Below, piece after piece: positions 33,555-41,339 of a DNA stretch of 44,221 bases; within the stretch, counting starts at the first letter, position 1; every line of letters begins with the position of its first letter. The notes under the pieces are model-generated. The model ran no database searches. It was not told the origin of the DNA and saw only the letters and a program-made list of their open reading frames with translations. The DNA lies in the NCBI GenBank assembly GCA_947631925.1, contig CANRNE010000017.1, positions 1 to 44,221 on the forward strand, read 5' to 3'. The DNA is from an uncultured Clostridia bacterium (GTDB lineage: Bacteria; Bacillota; Clostridia; Christensenellales; Borkfalkiaceae). Both the position numbers and the translations under genes were made by a program.

Positions 33555-34118
33555 TCAGCCCAAACTGTGCGCGAGCGCAAAAAGTTCCCGCTCGCCCAAA
33601 AGGAGGGAGGAAAGCGCCCTGTCTTCGCCCCGCAGAAGGGCATACAGCCGCCGAAAAATCTCCTTTCCCTCCCCGCCGCAGAGGAGGACATTTCCGCGGA
33701 GAATTTCGCGATAGACACCCTCATCCTCGGACATGGGTGCCACGATTTGCGTGCGAATGCCGAATTTTTCGGCGTCGACTTCCGCCTTGGAGAGAAGCAC
33801 CCGCCCGTAGCGCGAGTAGTGTTTTTCATCGAAACGGACGCCGCCGAAGTCGAGCGCTTCGACGTCTCCGAGCATCCGCGTGCGCTCGCCCCGCCTTGCG
33901 ACGGTCTTCTTGATGAGGGCGAGGTCGTAGGGGGCATCCTCCGCGCGCGCCGCCAGGGTGTGTTCGACGACGGCGCACTGCAACCTGTCCCGCATGCCGA
34001 CGGGCGCGAGGACCTCCTCCCCCGCTTCGAGCGAAAGGGGGTCGAGATACCAGAAGAGGCGGCCGTCGAGATTTTCATCCGCGAGAAAGCGCAGCGCGGC
34101 AAAGCGAAAGAGCTCCAT
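33555..34118 (-). CDS. conserved-looking protein of 187 residues, function unknown
   Basis: Not recognised with confidence. Residues about 15-55 (FWYLDPLSLEAGEEVLAPVG, then RLQCAVVEH) resemble the small N-terminal barrel of PriA-type proteins. The rest has no motif I can name. It has no signal peptide or membrane segment. The start lies 6 nt from a TATAAT with no ribosome site, so the mRNA would be leaderless. It is divergent from thiT and convergent with thrC. Confidence 0.7.
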   Translation of the reverse strand: MELFRFAALRFLADENLDGRLFWYLDPLSLEAGEEVLAPVGMRDRLQCAVVEHTLAARAEDAPYDLALIKKTVARRGERTRMLGDVEALDFGGVRFDEKHYSRYGRVLLSKAEVDAEKFGIRTQIVAPMSEDEGVYREILRGNVLLCGGEGKEIFRRLYALLRGEDRALSSLLLGERELFALAHSLG

Positions 34119-34124
34119 ACCGAG

Positions 34125-34153
34125 ATTATACTACAAATTTCCGCAAAAAACAA
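34125..34153 (-). promoter_or_regulatory. promoter of the 187-residue gene (leaderless)
   Basis: On the - strand: TTGTTT (34153-34148), 17-bp spacer, TATAAT (34130-34125), then CTCGGT and the ATG. Its -35 abuts the -35 of the thiT promoter. Confidence 0.65.
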
Positions 34154-34182
34154 TTGACTTCGGCACAAAAAACGGATATAAT
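34154..34182 (+). promoter_or_regulatory. sigma-A promoter of thiT
   Basis: TTGACT (34154-34159), 17-bp spacer, TATAAT (34177-34182), just upstream of the TPP riboswitch. Confidence 0.9.
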
Positions 34183-34198
34183 AGAGGCAAATTTTATA

Positions 34199-34285
34199 AT
34201 CCGTCGTGGGTGCCGAAAGGCTGAGATGATACCATTGGAATCGGGCAAGGCAATGCTTGCACGAAAGAACGTGATTGTCGGGAGG
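34199..34285 (+). promoter_or_regulatory. TPP riboswitch (thi-box)
   Basis: GGGTGCC, AGGCTGAGAT and ATACC (34208-34233) match the 5' part of the thi-box (CTGAGA pyrimidine-sensor region). GGAATC and a GCAAGGCAATGCTTGCACG arm (34238-34263) correspond to the pyrophosphate-sensor part. An intrinsic terminator follows at once. It should shut off thiT when thiamine pyrophosphate is plentiful. Confidence 0.9.
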
Positions 34286-34288
34286 GTT

Positions 34289-34319
34289 CGCCTGCGCTTT
34301 TTTGTGCAGGCGTTTTTTT
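34289..34319 (+). terminator. expression-platform terminator of the TPP riboswitch
   Basis: CGCCTGC (34289-34295) pairs with GCAGGCG (34306-34312), followed by T7, 27 nt ahead of the thiT start. Confidence 0.9.
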
Positions 34320-34346
34320 GGCCCCGAGGCGGTATAAGGAGGTTTT

Positions 34347-35555
34347 ATGCTTTTCAACACACTTTTGGCCGCCTACTCCGATACGGTCACGAACGCGGAC
34401 GGCGACGTCGAGGGCTTTGTCTACTCCGACGTCTGGACCTCGTACGCAAAGGACGGGCTCTCCGCCGTCTTCCTCTGGTCCGCCGTCGCCTTGGCAGTCA
34501 TTCTTCTTGCGGTCGGCATCTTCGTCTACTTCAAGAATCGGGACAGGATGAAGAATTTCATCACCGTCGCCGTCGCTTTGGGGGTGGGCTTTGCCGTCGC
34601 CGTCACCTGCGCCATGCTCGCCCTCGAGTTCATGGAGATGGTGGAAGAGGGCGTCGTGTTCGACCTCGTTCTCTATCCCACCGTGGTGCTCGGCGCCTGC
34701 GTCGTCCTTGGAGCCGCGGCGGTCTACATTTGCTCTCTCTTCGGGAAGAACCCCTTCAAAATCGCCGCCATATGCGCACTTTCCGTCGTCGGAGCCGCCC
34801 TTGTCGCCCTCCTCGTCTGCCTCGGCGTCTATCTCGCCACGGGGCAGGGGGAACATAACAACGGCGTCACCATCGACCTCACCGAGAACGTGCTCCTCTA
34901 CGTCTCCGCCGCCGTGCTCGTGGGCGGACTCTTCTTTATCGCCTTCTTCTTCGGGAGAAAGGACAAGAAGGGGTTTGATTCCAAGTCCATCGCCTATGCC
35001 GCCATCTGCATCGCGATGAGCTTCGCCCTCTCCTATCTTGCGCCCATCAAGTTGCCGCAGGGCGGCTCGGTGACGATTGCCTCCCTTCTTCCCCTCATGG
35101 TCTATTCCTATATGTTCGGCGTCAAGAAGGGCATCTTCGCGGGCTTCATCTACGGCCTCCTTCAGGCGGTGCAGGACCCTTGGATTATCCACCCCGCGCA
35201 GTTCCTCCTCGACTATCCCATCGCATTCGCCTTCATCGGCGCCGCGGGACTGTTTGCGAATGTCAAGAAACTTGACAAGTTCCCGCAGCTCCAGTTCGGC
35301 CTCGGCGCCATCCTCGCGGGCACGCTCCGCTACCTCTCCCATGTCCTCTCGGGCGTCTTTGCCTTCTCGGAATACGCCTTCCACTGGACGACGGGCGAGG
35401 CGATGAACCCTTGGCTCTACAGCCTCGGCTACAATTCCTTCGTGTTTGCGGATGTCGCCATCGTCATCGTCGTCGGCGTGCTCGTGTTCAGCTCGCGGGC
35501 GTTTGTGAAGGCGGCGCGCAAATATCGCAGAGGGGACGACGCCGAGAGCGCATAA
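34347..35555 (+). CDS. thiT: thiamine ECF transporter S-component ThiT with N-terminal membrane extension
   Basis: 402 residues. From about residue 210 the protein matches ThiT: IAYAAICIAMSFALSYLAP, LPQGGSVTIASLLPLMVYSY and a QAVQDPWIIHPAQFLLDYP segment carrying thiamine-contact residues. Residues 1-205 form an additional region with five or so membrane helices and no recognised domain; ThiT alone is usually near 180-200 residues. AAGGAGG 5 nt before the ATG at 34347 makes this long start convincing. The TPP riboswitch upstream supports thiamine uptake. The energising ECF module is not in this window. Confidence 0.92.
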   Translation: MLFNTLLAAYSDTVTNADGDVEGFVYSDVWTSYAKDGLSAVFLWSAVALAVILLAVGIFVYFKNRDRMKNFITVAVALGVGFAVAVTCAMLALEFMEMVEEGVVFDLVLYPTVVLGACVVLGAAAVYICSLFGKNPFKIAAICALSVVGAALVALLVCLGVYLATGQGEHNNGVTIDLTENVLLYVSAAVLVGGLFFIAFFFGRKDKKGFDSKSIAYAAICIAMSFALSYLAPIKLPQGGSVTIASLLPLMVYSYMFGVKKGIFAGFIYGLLQAVQDPWIIHPAQFLLDYPIAFAFIGAAGLFANVKKLDKFPQLQFGLGAILAGTLRYLSHVLSGVFAFSEYAFHWTTGEAMNPWLYSLGYNSFVFADVAIVIVVGVLVFSSRAFVKAARKYRRGDDAESA

Positions 35556-35559
35556 GTTC

Positions 35560-35588
35560 TTGACAAATCGCGGACGGGAGGATATAAT
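35560..35588 (+). promoter_or_regulatory. promoter of prmA-rsmE-mtaB (leaderless start)
   Basis: Consensus TTGACA (35560-35565), 17-bp spacer, TATAAT (35583-35588), then only seven bases before the ATG. A GGGAGGA inside the spacer (35576-35582) would act as a ribosome site only on transcripts reading through from thiT. Confidence 0.85.
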
Positions 35589-35595
35589 AAATTTC

Positions 35596-36537
35596 ATGAA
35601 ATACATTGAACTCACCGTCCATACCACCACCGAGGCGAGCGAACTCGTCGCCGACGTCCTCTGGGGATACACCGAAGGCGGGGTAGCCGTCTCCGACGTC
35701 TCCGATGTCGTGGCACTGCAGAGCGGCAAATACGGCGTCTACTGGGATTACCTCGACGAGACCTTGCGTACCCGTGCAAGCGACGTGCTGGTCAAGGCGT
35801 TTCTCCGCTTGGAGGACGAGGGGAACATTCCCGCCATCATGCAGGAACTGTATGCCTGCCGCGACAGGGCGGCGGGGGAAATCTCCTTCGGCACGCTCGA
35901 GGAGACCAAGCGGCTCATCGACGGCGACGACTGGATTGAAATCTGGAAGAAGCACTTCCGTCCCATTCCTCTCGGCAAAATCGTCGTCGTGCCCGAGTGG
36001 ATTGCCTATGAGAAGAAGGAGGGCGAGGAAGTCGTCCTCCTCGACAGCAACATGGCATTCGGCACGGGCGAGCACGAGACGACCGCTCTGTGCGTCGAAT
36101 TTCTGCAGAAATACTTGAAGACAGGGGACACCGTCCTCGACGTGGGCTGCGGAAGCGGCATCTTGGGCATCTCTGCGGCAAAGCTCGGCGCCTCGCACTG
36201 CTATCTCACCGATGTCGACCCCGTCGCCGTCGCGAGCAGTCTTCACAATGCGAAAAAGAACGGCGTCGAGTCCCTTCTCACCGTCACCGAGAGCGACCTC
36301 GTGCAACAGGCGCCCGCCCAATGCGACCTGCTCCTTGCCAACATCACGGCGGAAGTACTCTGCCGCCTCGCGCCCGCCATTCCCGCCTGTGTGAAGAGGG
36401 GCGGCGTCGTCATCCTTTCGGGCATCATCCGTGAGCGGCTCGCCCTCGTCAAGGAAACGTTTGAAGGGGTGGGACTCACCCTGTCAGAGGAAGCGGTGCG
36501 CGGCGAGTGGTACGCGCTCGTCCTCCGGAGGGATTGA
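35596..36537 (+). CDS. prmA: ribosomal protein L11 methyltransferase
   Basis: 313 residues. The N-terminal substrate domain (about 1-110) includes WIEIWKKHFRPIPLG. The SAM-binding domain has VLDVGCGSGILGISAAKLGA and a LLLANITAEVL motif (PrmA/HemK-like NIxA), which together identify PrmA. It trimethylates ribosomal protein L11. The start at 35596 gives the family N-terminus MKYIELTV. rsmE follows after 1 nt. Confidence 0.95.
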   Translation: MKYIELTVHTTTEASELVADVLWGYTEGGVAVSDVSDVVALQSGKYGVYWDYLDETLRTRASDVLVKAFLRLEDEGNIPAIMQELYACRDRAAGEISFGTLEETKRLIDGDDWIEIWKKHFRPIPLGKIVVVPEWIAYEKKEGEEVVLLDSNMAFGTGEHETTALCVEFLQKYLKTGDTVLDVGCGSGILGISAAKLGASHCYLTDVDPVAVASSLHNAKKNGVESLLTVTESDLVQQAPAQCDLLLANITAEVLCRLAPAIPACVKRGGVVILSGIIRERLALVKETFEGVGLTLSEEAVRGEWYALVLRRD

Positions 36538-36538
36538 C

Positions 36539-37252
36539 ATGGCGCCCAAGCGGTTCTTTGTGGATAAAATTGCCGAGGAGACCTCCCTCTGCGGGGACGA
36601 ATTCCGCCACGCGCGCAATGTTCTCCGCCTCTCGGAAGGGGACGAGGTCACCCTGCTCGACGGCAGCGGAAAGGAGTACGCCGCCGTCGTCTCCCGCGTC
36701 ACGAAGTCGGAGATGACCCTGCATGTCGTGGGCGTCCGTGCCTCGGACAGGGAGCCCGCGCGGGAGTACTGCCTCTTCATCGGCGCGCTCAAAGGGGACA
36801 AGACGGAGCTGGTCGTCCAGAAGGCCGTTGAGCTCGGGGCGAGCCGCATCGTCGTCTTCTCCTCCCGCTATTCGGCGGCATATATGAGCGATAATAAGCT
36901 CGAACGGCTGCGCAAAGTCTCCCATGAGGCGGCAAAACAGTGCCTGCGCGCCGTCGCCCCGCCCGTGGACTTCGCTCCCGACTTTCCCTCCGCCCTCCGC
37001 CTTGCCGAGGGGTACACGACCAAGCTCTTCGCCTGCGAATTTTTGACGGAAAACGAGGCACCCATGTCCGAGATAGAGGGCTCATGTGCGGTCATGGTGG
37101 GCAGTGAAGGCGGCTTTTGCGAGGAGGAATTTTCCGCGGCGAAAGAGGCGGGATTTCACGGTATTACGCTGGGGAAGCGCATTCTGCGGGCGGAGACGGC
37201 GGCCATCGCCGTGCTTGCGCTCATCGCGCGCGCCATGGGGGAACTCGGATGA
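36539..37252 (+). CDS. rsmE: 16S rRNA (uracil-1498-N3) methyltransferase
   Basis: 237 residues, SPOUT fold. The N-terminal PUA-like part contains FFVDKI and HARNVLRLSEGD. The C-terminal knot has GALKGDKTELVVQKAVELG, MVGSEGGFCEEEF and LGKRILRAETAAI. It methylates U1498 of 16S rRNA. GGAGGG lies inside the end of prmA, and the stop codon overlaps the mtaB start as ATGA. Confidence 0.96.
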   Translation: MAPKRFFVDKIAEETSLCGDEFRHARNVLRLSEGDEVTLLDGSGKEYAAVVSRVTKSEMTLHVVGVRASDREPAREYCLFIGALKGDKTELVVQKAVELGASRIVVFSSRYSAAYMSDNKLERLRKVSHEAAKQCLRAVAPPVDFAPDFPSALRLAEGYTTKLFACEFLTENEAPMSEIEGSCAVMVGSEGGFCEEEFSAAKEAGFHGITLGKRILRAETAAIAVLALIARAMGELG

Positions 37253-38472
37253 AGGCGTGCGTCTTTACAATCGGCTGTAAGATGAACGAGGTGGAGAGCG
37301 CGTCCCTTCGGCGCGGCCTCGAGGCGCTCGGCTACGAGACGACGGACGAACTCTCTTATGCCGACCTCTACCTTCTCAACACCTGCGCGGTGACTGCCGA
37401 GGCGGAGCGAAAATCCCGTCAGGCGGTGGCGCGCCTTCGGAAATTCAACCCCGACGCCCCCGTCGTGGTGTGCGGCTGTGCCTCGCAACACAGTCCCGAG
37501 GCGTTCTCCGGAAAGGAGGGCGTCTACCTCGTGGCGGGCGCCATGCAGAAGGACAAAATTCTGGAGATGCTAAAGAGCGGCGGCATTCTGCGCGGCACGG
37601 ACAGGGCGTTTTGCGAGCTCCCTCTCCCCAAACAGTCGAGAACGCGCGCCTATCTCCGCGTGCAGGACGGGTGCGACCGATTTTGTTCGTACTGCCTCAT
37701 TCCATACCTGCGCGGCCGCAGCCGTTCGCGCGCCCTCCCGAGCATTCTGAAGGAAGCGGAAGAGGTGTCGGCGAGAGAGATCGTCCTCACGGGCATCGAC
37801 CTCTCCGCCTATCGCGACGGGGATTGCGACCTCGGAGACCTCTTGACCGCACTCAAAGGGGTTCCCGCGCGCATCCGTTTGGGCTCGCTCGAGGCGAGCA
37901 TCATCACCCCCTCCTTTCTCGAAAAGGCAAGGGCGGCGGGCAACGTCGCGCCCCACTTCCACCTCTCTCTGCAGAGCGGCTCCGACCGTGTGCTTCGCGC
38001 CATGAACCGCCACTACACGCGGGAAGAATTTCTCCGCGCATGCAGACTTGTCTATGAATATTTCCCCGACGCCGCCATCACGACGGACATCATCGTGGGT
38101 TTTCCCACGGAGGAAGAGGAGGATTTTCGGGATACCCTCTCCCTCTGCGGGGAGGCGGGCTTTGCGCAGATTCACGCCTTTCCCTTCTCGGCGAGAGAGG
38201 GGACGAACGCGGCCAAGCTCAAGGATTTGCCCGCTTCGGTGAAACGGGAGCGCATGGCGCGCATGCTCTTTGCGGCGGAACAACTGCACGAGCGGTACAT
38301 CTGCCGCTTTTTGGGAAGCGTCCGCCCCGCCCTCTTCGAGGAGGACGGCGGCTACACCGATAACTACATCCGCGTGACCAATTCGAGCGCAAACGAGGGT
38401 ACCATGTACGAGGTCCGCCTCGTAAAATCGCAAAAAAACGGCGTCCAAGCCGAGCTCATCAAGGAGATATAA
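37249..38472 (+). CDS. mtaB: tRNA t6A37 methylthiotransferase MtaB
   Basis: 407 residues. The UPF0004 domain carries three cluster cysteines (FTIGCKMN, LNTCAVT, VCGCAS). The radical SAM domain has Cys142, Cys146 and Cys149 (CDRFCSYC), and a TRAM domain ends the protein. It converts t6A37 to ms2t6A in tRNAs reading ANN codons. The prmA-rsmE-mtaB order is common in Clostridia. The start overlaps the rsmE stop. Confidence 0.96.
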   Translation: MKACVFTIGCKMNEVESASLRRGLEALGYETTDELSYADLYLLNTCAVTAEAERKSRQAVARLRKFNPDAPVVVCGCASQHSPEAFSGKEGVYLVAGAMQKDKILEMLKSGGILRGTDRAFCELPLPKQSRTRAYLRVQDGCDRFCSYCLIPYLRGRSRSRALPSILKEAEEVSAREIVLTGIDLSAYRDGDCDLGDLLTALKGVPARIRLGSLEASIITPSFLEKARAAGNVAPHFHLSLQSGSDRVLRAMNRHYTREEFLRACRLVYEYFPDAAITTDIIVGFPTEEEEDFRDTLSLCGEAGFAQIHAFPFSAREGTNAAKLKDLPASVKRERMARMLFAAEQLHERYICRFLGSVRPALFEEDGGYTDNYIRVTNSSANEGTMYEVRLVKSQKNGVQAELIKEI

Positions 38473-38475
38473 CAT

Positions 38476-38814
38476 ATGGAAAACTGCATCTTTTGCAAGA
38501 TTATCCGCGGGGAGATTCCCACCGTGAAGGCGTATGAGGACGACGAGATGCTCGTCTTTTCGGACATCGCGCCCATCGCGAATATCCACCTGCTCGCCAT
38601 CCCCAAGGAGCACTTCAAGACGGTACAAGAGCTGGACGGCGGGCGCGCCGCGCTCGTCGGGCGCATGCTTCAGAAGATTGGCGCGCACGCGCACGAATGG
38701 GGTCTGGACGGCGGATTCCGCATCATCTCCAATCAGGGCGAGGCGGCGGGGCAGACCGTTCCCCATCTCCATTTCCATCTTCTCGGCGGCGAGCCGCTTC
38801 CGTGGGGAAATTGA
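38476..38814 (+). CDS. HIT-family nucleotide hydrolase
   Basis: 112 residues with the histidine triad HLHFHLL near the C-terminus and the CIFCKIIRGEIP start with a zinc-type CxxC, as in HinT/PKCI proteins. It hydrolyses AMP-linked phosphoramidates. AAGGAG precedes the ATG, which lies 3 nt after mtaB, so it ends that operon. Confidence 0.95.
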   Translation: MENCIFCKIIRGEIPTVKAYEDDEMLVFSDIAPIANIHLLAIPKEHFKTVQELDGGRAALVGRMLQKIGAHAHEWGLDGGFRIISNQGEAAGQTVPHLHFHLLGGEPLPWGN

Positions 38815-38846
38815 GAAAAACGCGTATAAAACTTCATACAGGTGTC

Positions 38847-38877
38847 AAAAATCCTTCCGCCTTCGGGAGGATTTTTT
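38847..38877 (+). terminator. hairpin that is both a terminator and the ribosome site of the next gene
   Basis: AAAATCCTTCCG (38847-38858) pairs with CGGGAGGATTTT (38864-38875) over CCTT and ends in T residues. The GGGAGG of the 3' arm is also the ribosome site of the gene starting at 38878. Confidence 0.75.
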
Positions 38878-39297
38878 ATGCGCCTTGCAAGAAAATGGAT
38901 GATACTTGTCCCCGTCTGTGCGCTCGGGTGCGCGCTGTTTGCCTATGTGCTCTGCGCCGCGCCCCTCTTTTGCGGGGCGGACTCCTATGAACTGTACTAC
39001 GGGACTTCCTCGGCGCATATCCGCATCTCCCACGACCCCGTGCGGGACAAGTTGCTTCTTCCCGACGTAAAGGGGGAGTGCGCGCGGTATGCGGGCAACC
39101 GCTATGAGGAGCTCAAAGAGAGGTTTTCGGCGCGGCTCGTCTTCGAGGAGGAGGTGGGGGACACCCACAGCTACTATCTCTATTCTCCCCGCCTTGCGGG
39201 AGGGGTTCTTCTTCGCGAGGGGCGGGTAAATCTGCACATCGCCGTGCGGGGGGAGAGGACCGCCGTGGGCACGCCGCTCATTTTTGGGGGATTTTGA
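38878..39297 (+). CDS. small secreted or membrane-anchored protein, function unknown
   Basis: 139 residues. A basic start (MRLARK) and a hydrophobic stretch (about 7-30) form a signal anchor or signal peptide. The remainder (DSYELYYGTSSAHIRI and onward) is soluble and mostly beta-like, ending FGGF. It is not recognised. The start at 38878 follows GGGAGG by 7 nt; the earlier ATG at 38842 would place the hairpin inside the coding region. Confidence 0.72.
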   Translation: MRLARKWMILVPVCALGCALFAYVLCAAPLFCGADSYELYYGTSSAHIRISHDPVRDKLLLPDVKGECARYAGNRYEELKERFSARLVFEEEVGDTHSYYLYSPRLAGGVLLREGRVNLHIAVRGERTAVGTPLIFGGF

Positions 39298-39352
39298 GGT
39301 ATAAAAGGGCGGACGGCTGTCCATCATCTACATACAAAAATCGGAGGATGTT

Positions 39353-39988
39353 ATGAAAGAAGAAAAAGCGAGCAGTAAGAAAAGGGTAATTTACTATGTG
39401 ATTTTGGGAATTTGCGCGGCGCTTCTCATCGCCGCAACCGTGCTCACGGTGTACTTTGTCACCGCGGACAACAGCGACGTCATCGAAGCTCCCCCCGCGG
39501 ACCAGAACGGCGACGACGACAAAGAGGGAGACGAGGGCAAGAAGGACCCGCCCGTGAGCGGCGACGCCGTGACGTTTGTCTCTCCCGTCGATTGCGATGT
39601 CGCAACCGCCCATCTCGAGATGTTCGAGAACGAGACGATGAACGGCTGTTTCTACTTCCATCAGGGCGTGGACTATCTCGCCCCCGCGGGAACGGCTGTC
39701 CTTGCGGTCGCGGACGGGGAAGTCACCTATGCGGGCGTCAGCGAGTATCTCGGCAGTGAAATCCGCATCAGGCACGCGGACGGGTTTGAATCCCGCTACT
39801 ATTTTGCGACGCCTGCGGAGGGGCTGAAGGCGGGGGATACCGTAAAACAGGGGCAGACGATTGCGACCGTCGCGGAGGACGAGGGCAACGAGCGGTTTCT
39901 CGGCGCGCATCTGCACTTCGAGATGCTCAAATCGGACGCGCAGATAGACCCTGCCGCCTATCTCGACGTCATTCTCGAAGAAAAGTGA
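39353..39988 (+). CDS. M23-family (LytM) peptidase, SpoIIQ-like
   Basis: 211 residues: a short basic tail, one membrane segment (about 12-36), an acidic Asp/Glu/Lys-rich linker (about 40-68) and an M23 domain. The zinc ligands are present: His103 and Asp107 in HQGVD, and His188 in HLHFE, with His186 as catalytic partner. A single-pass protein with this layout resembles SpoIIQ, the forespore partner of SpoIIIAH, but could be a general peptidoglycan endopeptidase. CGGAGG precedes the ATG. Confidence 0.88.
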   Translation: MKEEKASSKKRVIYYVILGICAALLIAATVLTVYFVTADNSDVIEAPPADQNGDDDKEGDEGKKDPPVSGDAVTFVSPVDCDVATAHLEMFENETMNGCFYFHQGVDYLAPAGTAVLAVADGEVTYAGVSEYLGSEIRIRHADGFESRYYFATPAEGLKAGDTVKQGQTIATVAEDEGNERFLGAHLHFEMLKSDAQIDPAAYLDVILEEK

Positions 39989-40016
39989 AAAAAAGGGGGC
40001 GGCGGCTCCCTTTTTT
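39988..40016 (+). terminator. terminator of the M23 gene
   Basis: AAAAAAGGG with GC arms pairs with GGCTCCCTTTTTT, directly after the stop codon. Confidence 0.85.
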
Positions 40017-40019
40017 CAT

Positions 40020-40048
40020 TTGACAACGGCGGAAAAATCCCTTATAAT
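40020..40048 (+). promoter_or_regulatory. sigma-A promoter of the pheST T-box transcript
   Basis: Consensus TTGACA (40020-40025), 17-bp spacer, TATAAT (40043-40048). Confidence 0.92.
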
Positions 40049-40054
40049 GGAGAA

Positions 40055-40297
40055 AAAAGGCGATGATGCGGAAGAGACGGAGCCATAGCCCCGCCCCAGA
40101 GAGAGCGCCCCGCGGCTGAGAGGGCGCTTGCGACGGCGGCTTCGGTATTCCCCCGCGAGCCGCTCCCCCGAACAGAACTTCAAGGGGAGCCGTTCCCCGC
40201 GTAAAGGGTAAAACGAGGCGCACTGTTGTGCGCGAACTCAGGTGGTACCGCGTAAATTTGTTTGCGCCCTGTGGCAATGCCGCAGGGTGTATTTTTT
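40055..40297 (+). promoter_or_regulatory. T-box leader (tRNA-Phe)
   Basis: The invariant antiterminator sequence AACTCAGGTGGTACCGCG lies at 40235-40252, and a terminator (GCCCTGTGGC/GCCGCAGGGT, then T6) at 40265-40297. The upstream 180 nt hold the CAGAGAGAG and GGCTGAGAG elements of stem I. UUC triplets that could be the Phe specifier occur at 40141-40143 and, in a GAAC-UUC-A context, at 40179-40181; I cannot decide between them. Uncharged tRNA-Phe should turn on pheST. Confidence 0.93.
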
Positions 40298-40309
40298 AAC
40301 GGAGGAAAC

Positions 40310-41329
40310 ATGGAAGATACCGAAAAAATCGCAGTAGAAGCGAGGGAGGAGGCGGAAAAGGCGGAGAGCTCCCGCGCCCTCTACGAAATCAAGATGAAGT
40401 TTTTGGGGCGCACGGGCAAGGTGACGGCGCTCCTCAAGGGCATGCGCGACATCGCCGCCGAACTTCGCCCCGCCTTCGGGAAGAAGGTCAACGACCTTCG
40501 GGAAAAGCTCGAGGGCATCTTCGGGGAGATTGAGGCGCGCGTCAAGGCCAAAGAGATGGAAAAGAAGCTCGCCTCCGAAAAAATCGACGTGACGGAGCCG
40601 GGGCGGCACACCGCGCAGGGGGCGCTCCATCCCATCACCCGCACGCGGGACGAGCTCATCGACGTCTTCGCGGGCATGGGCTTCGAGATTTTCGAGGGCC
40701 CCGAAATTGAGACGGAGTACTACAACTTCACCGCTCTCAACACGCCCGCCGACCATCCCGCCCGCGACATGCAGGACACCTTCTACATCGGGGACGGGGT
40801 GCTCCTCCGCACCCAGACGAGCGCGGGACAGATTCGCCTCATGGAGAAGAAGAAACCGCCCATCAAGATGCTCTCCCCGGGGCGCGTCTTCCGTTCGGAC
40901 GACGACGCGACGCATTCGCCCATGTTCCATCAGATGGAGGGCCTCGTCGTGGACAAAACCATCACCCTGTGCGACCTTCAGGGCATGCTCGACGAATTTG
41001 CCCGCAAGATGTTCTCCTCTTCGGCAAAGACCCGCCTTCGTCCCTCCTATTTCCCCTTCACGGAGCCCTCGGTAGAGGTGGATGTCTCCTGCACGGCGTG
41101 CGGCGGCAAAGGCTGTTCGCTCTGCAAGGGAACGGGCTGGATTGAGGTGCTCGGCGCGGGCATGGTCAACCGCCATGTCCTCGAGAACTGCGGCGTCGAC
41201 CCCGACGAGTACACGGGCTTTGCCTTCGGCATGGGCATCGAGCGCATCGCGATGCTCAAGTACGGAATCCGCCACATCCGTTCGTTCTTCGAGAACGACA
41301 CGCGCTTTTTACAGCAGTTCAAGGACTGA
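40310..41329 (+). CDS. pheS: phenylalanyl-tRNA synthetase alpha subunit
   Basis: 339 residues: an N-terminal coiled coil (about 1-90) and a class II catalytic core. Motifs are [35 protein letters not shown] and the C-terminal [14 protein letters not shown]. The [17 protein letters not shown] zinc-like loop typical of Bacillota PheS is present. GGAGG precedes the ATG. pheT follows after 10 nt. Confidence 0.97.
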   Translation: MEDTEKIAVEAREEAEKAESSRALYEIKMKFLGRTGKVTALLKGMRDIAAELRPAFGKKVNDLREKLEGIFGEIEARVKAKEMEKKLASEKIDVTEPGRHTAQGALHPITRTRDELIDVFAGMGFEIFEGPEIETEYYNFTALNTPADHPARDMQDTFYIGDGVLLRTQTSAGQIRLMEKKKPPIKMLSPGRVFRSDDDATHSPMFHQMEGLVVDKTITLCDLQGMLDEFARKMFSSSAKTRLRPSYFPFTEPSVEVDVSCTACGGKGCSLCKGTGWIEVLGAGMVNRHVLENCGVDPDEYTGFAFGMGIERIAMLKYGIRHIRSFFENDTRFLQQFKD

Positions 41330-41339
41330 GGAGGGGAGT

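Noticed and set aside
40055-40260. Possible tRNA-like structure upstream of pheS
   Set aside because: The sequence is a T-box leader (AACTCAGGTGGTACCGCG and terminator), not a tRNA gene.
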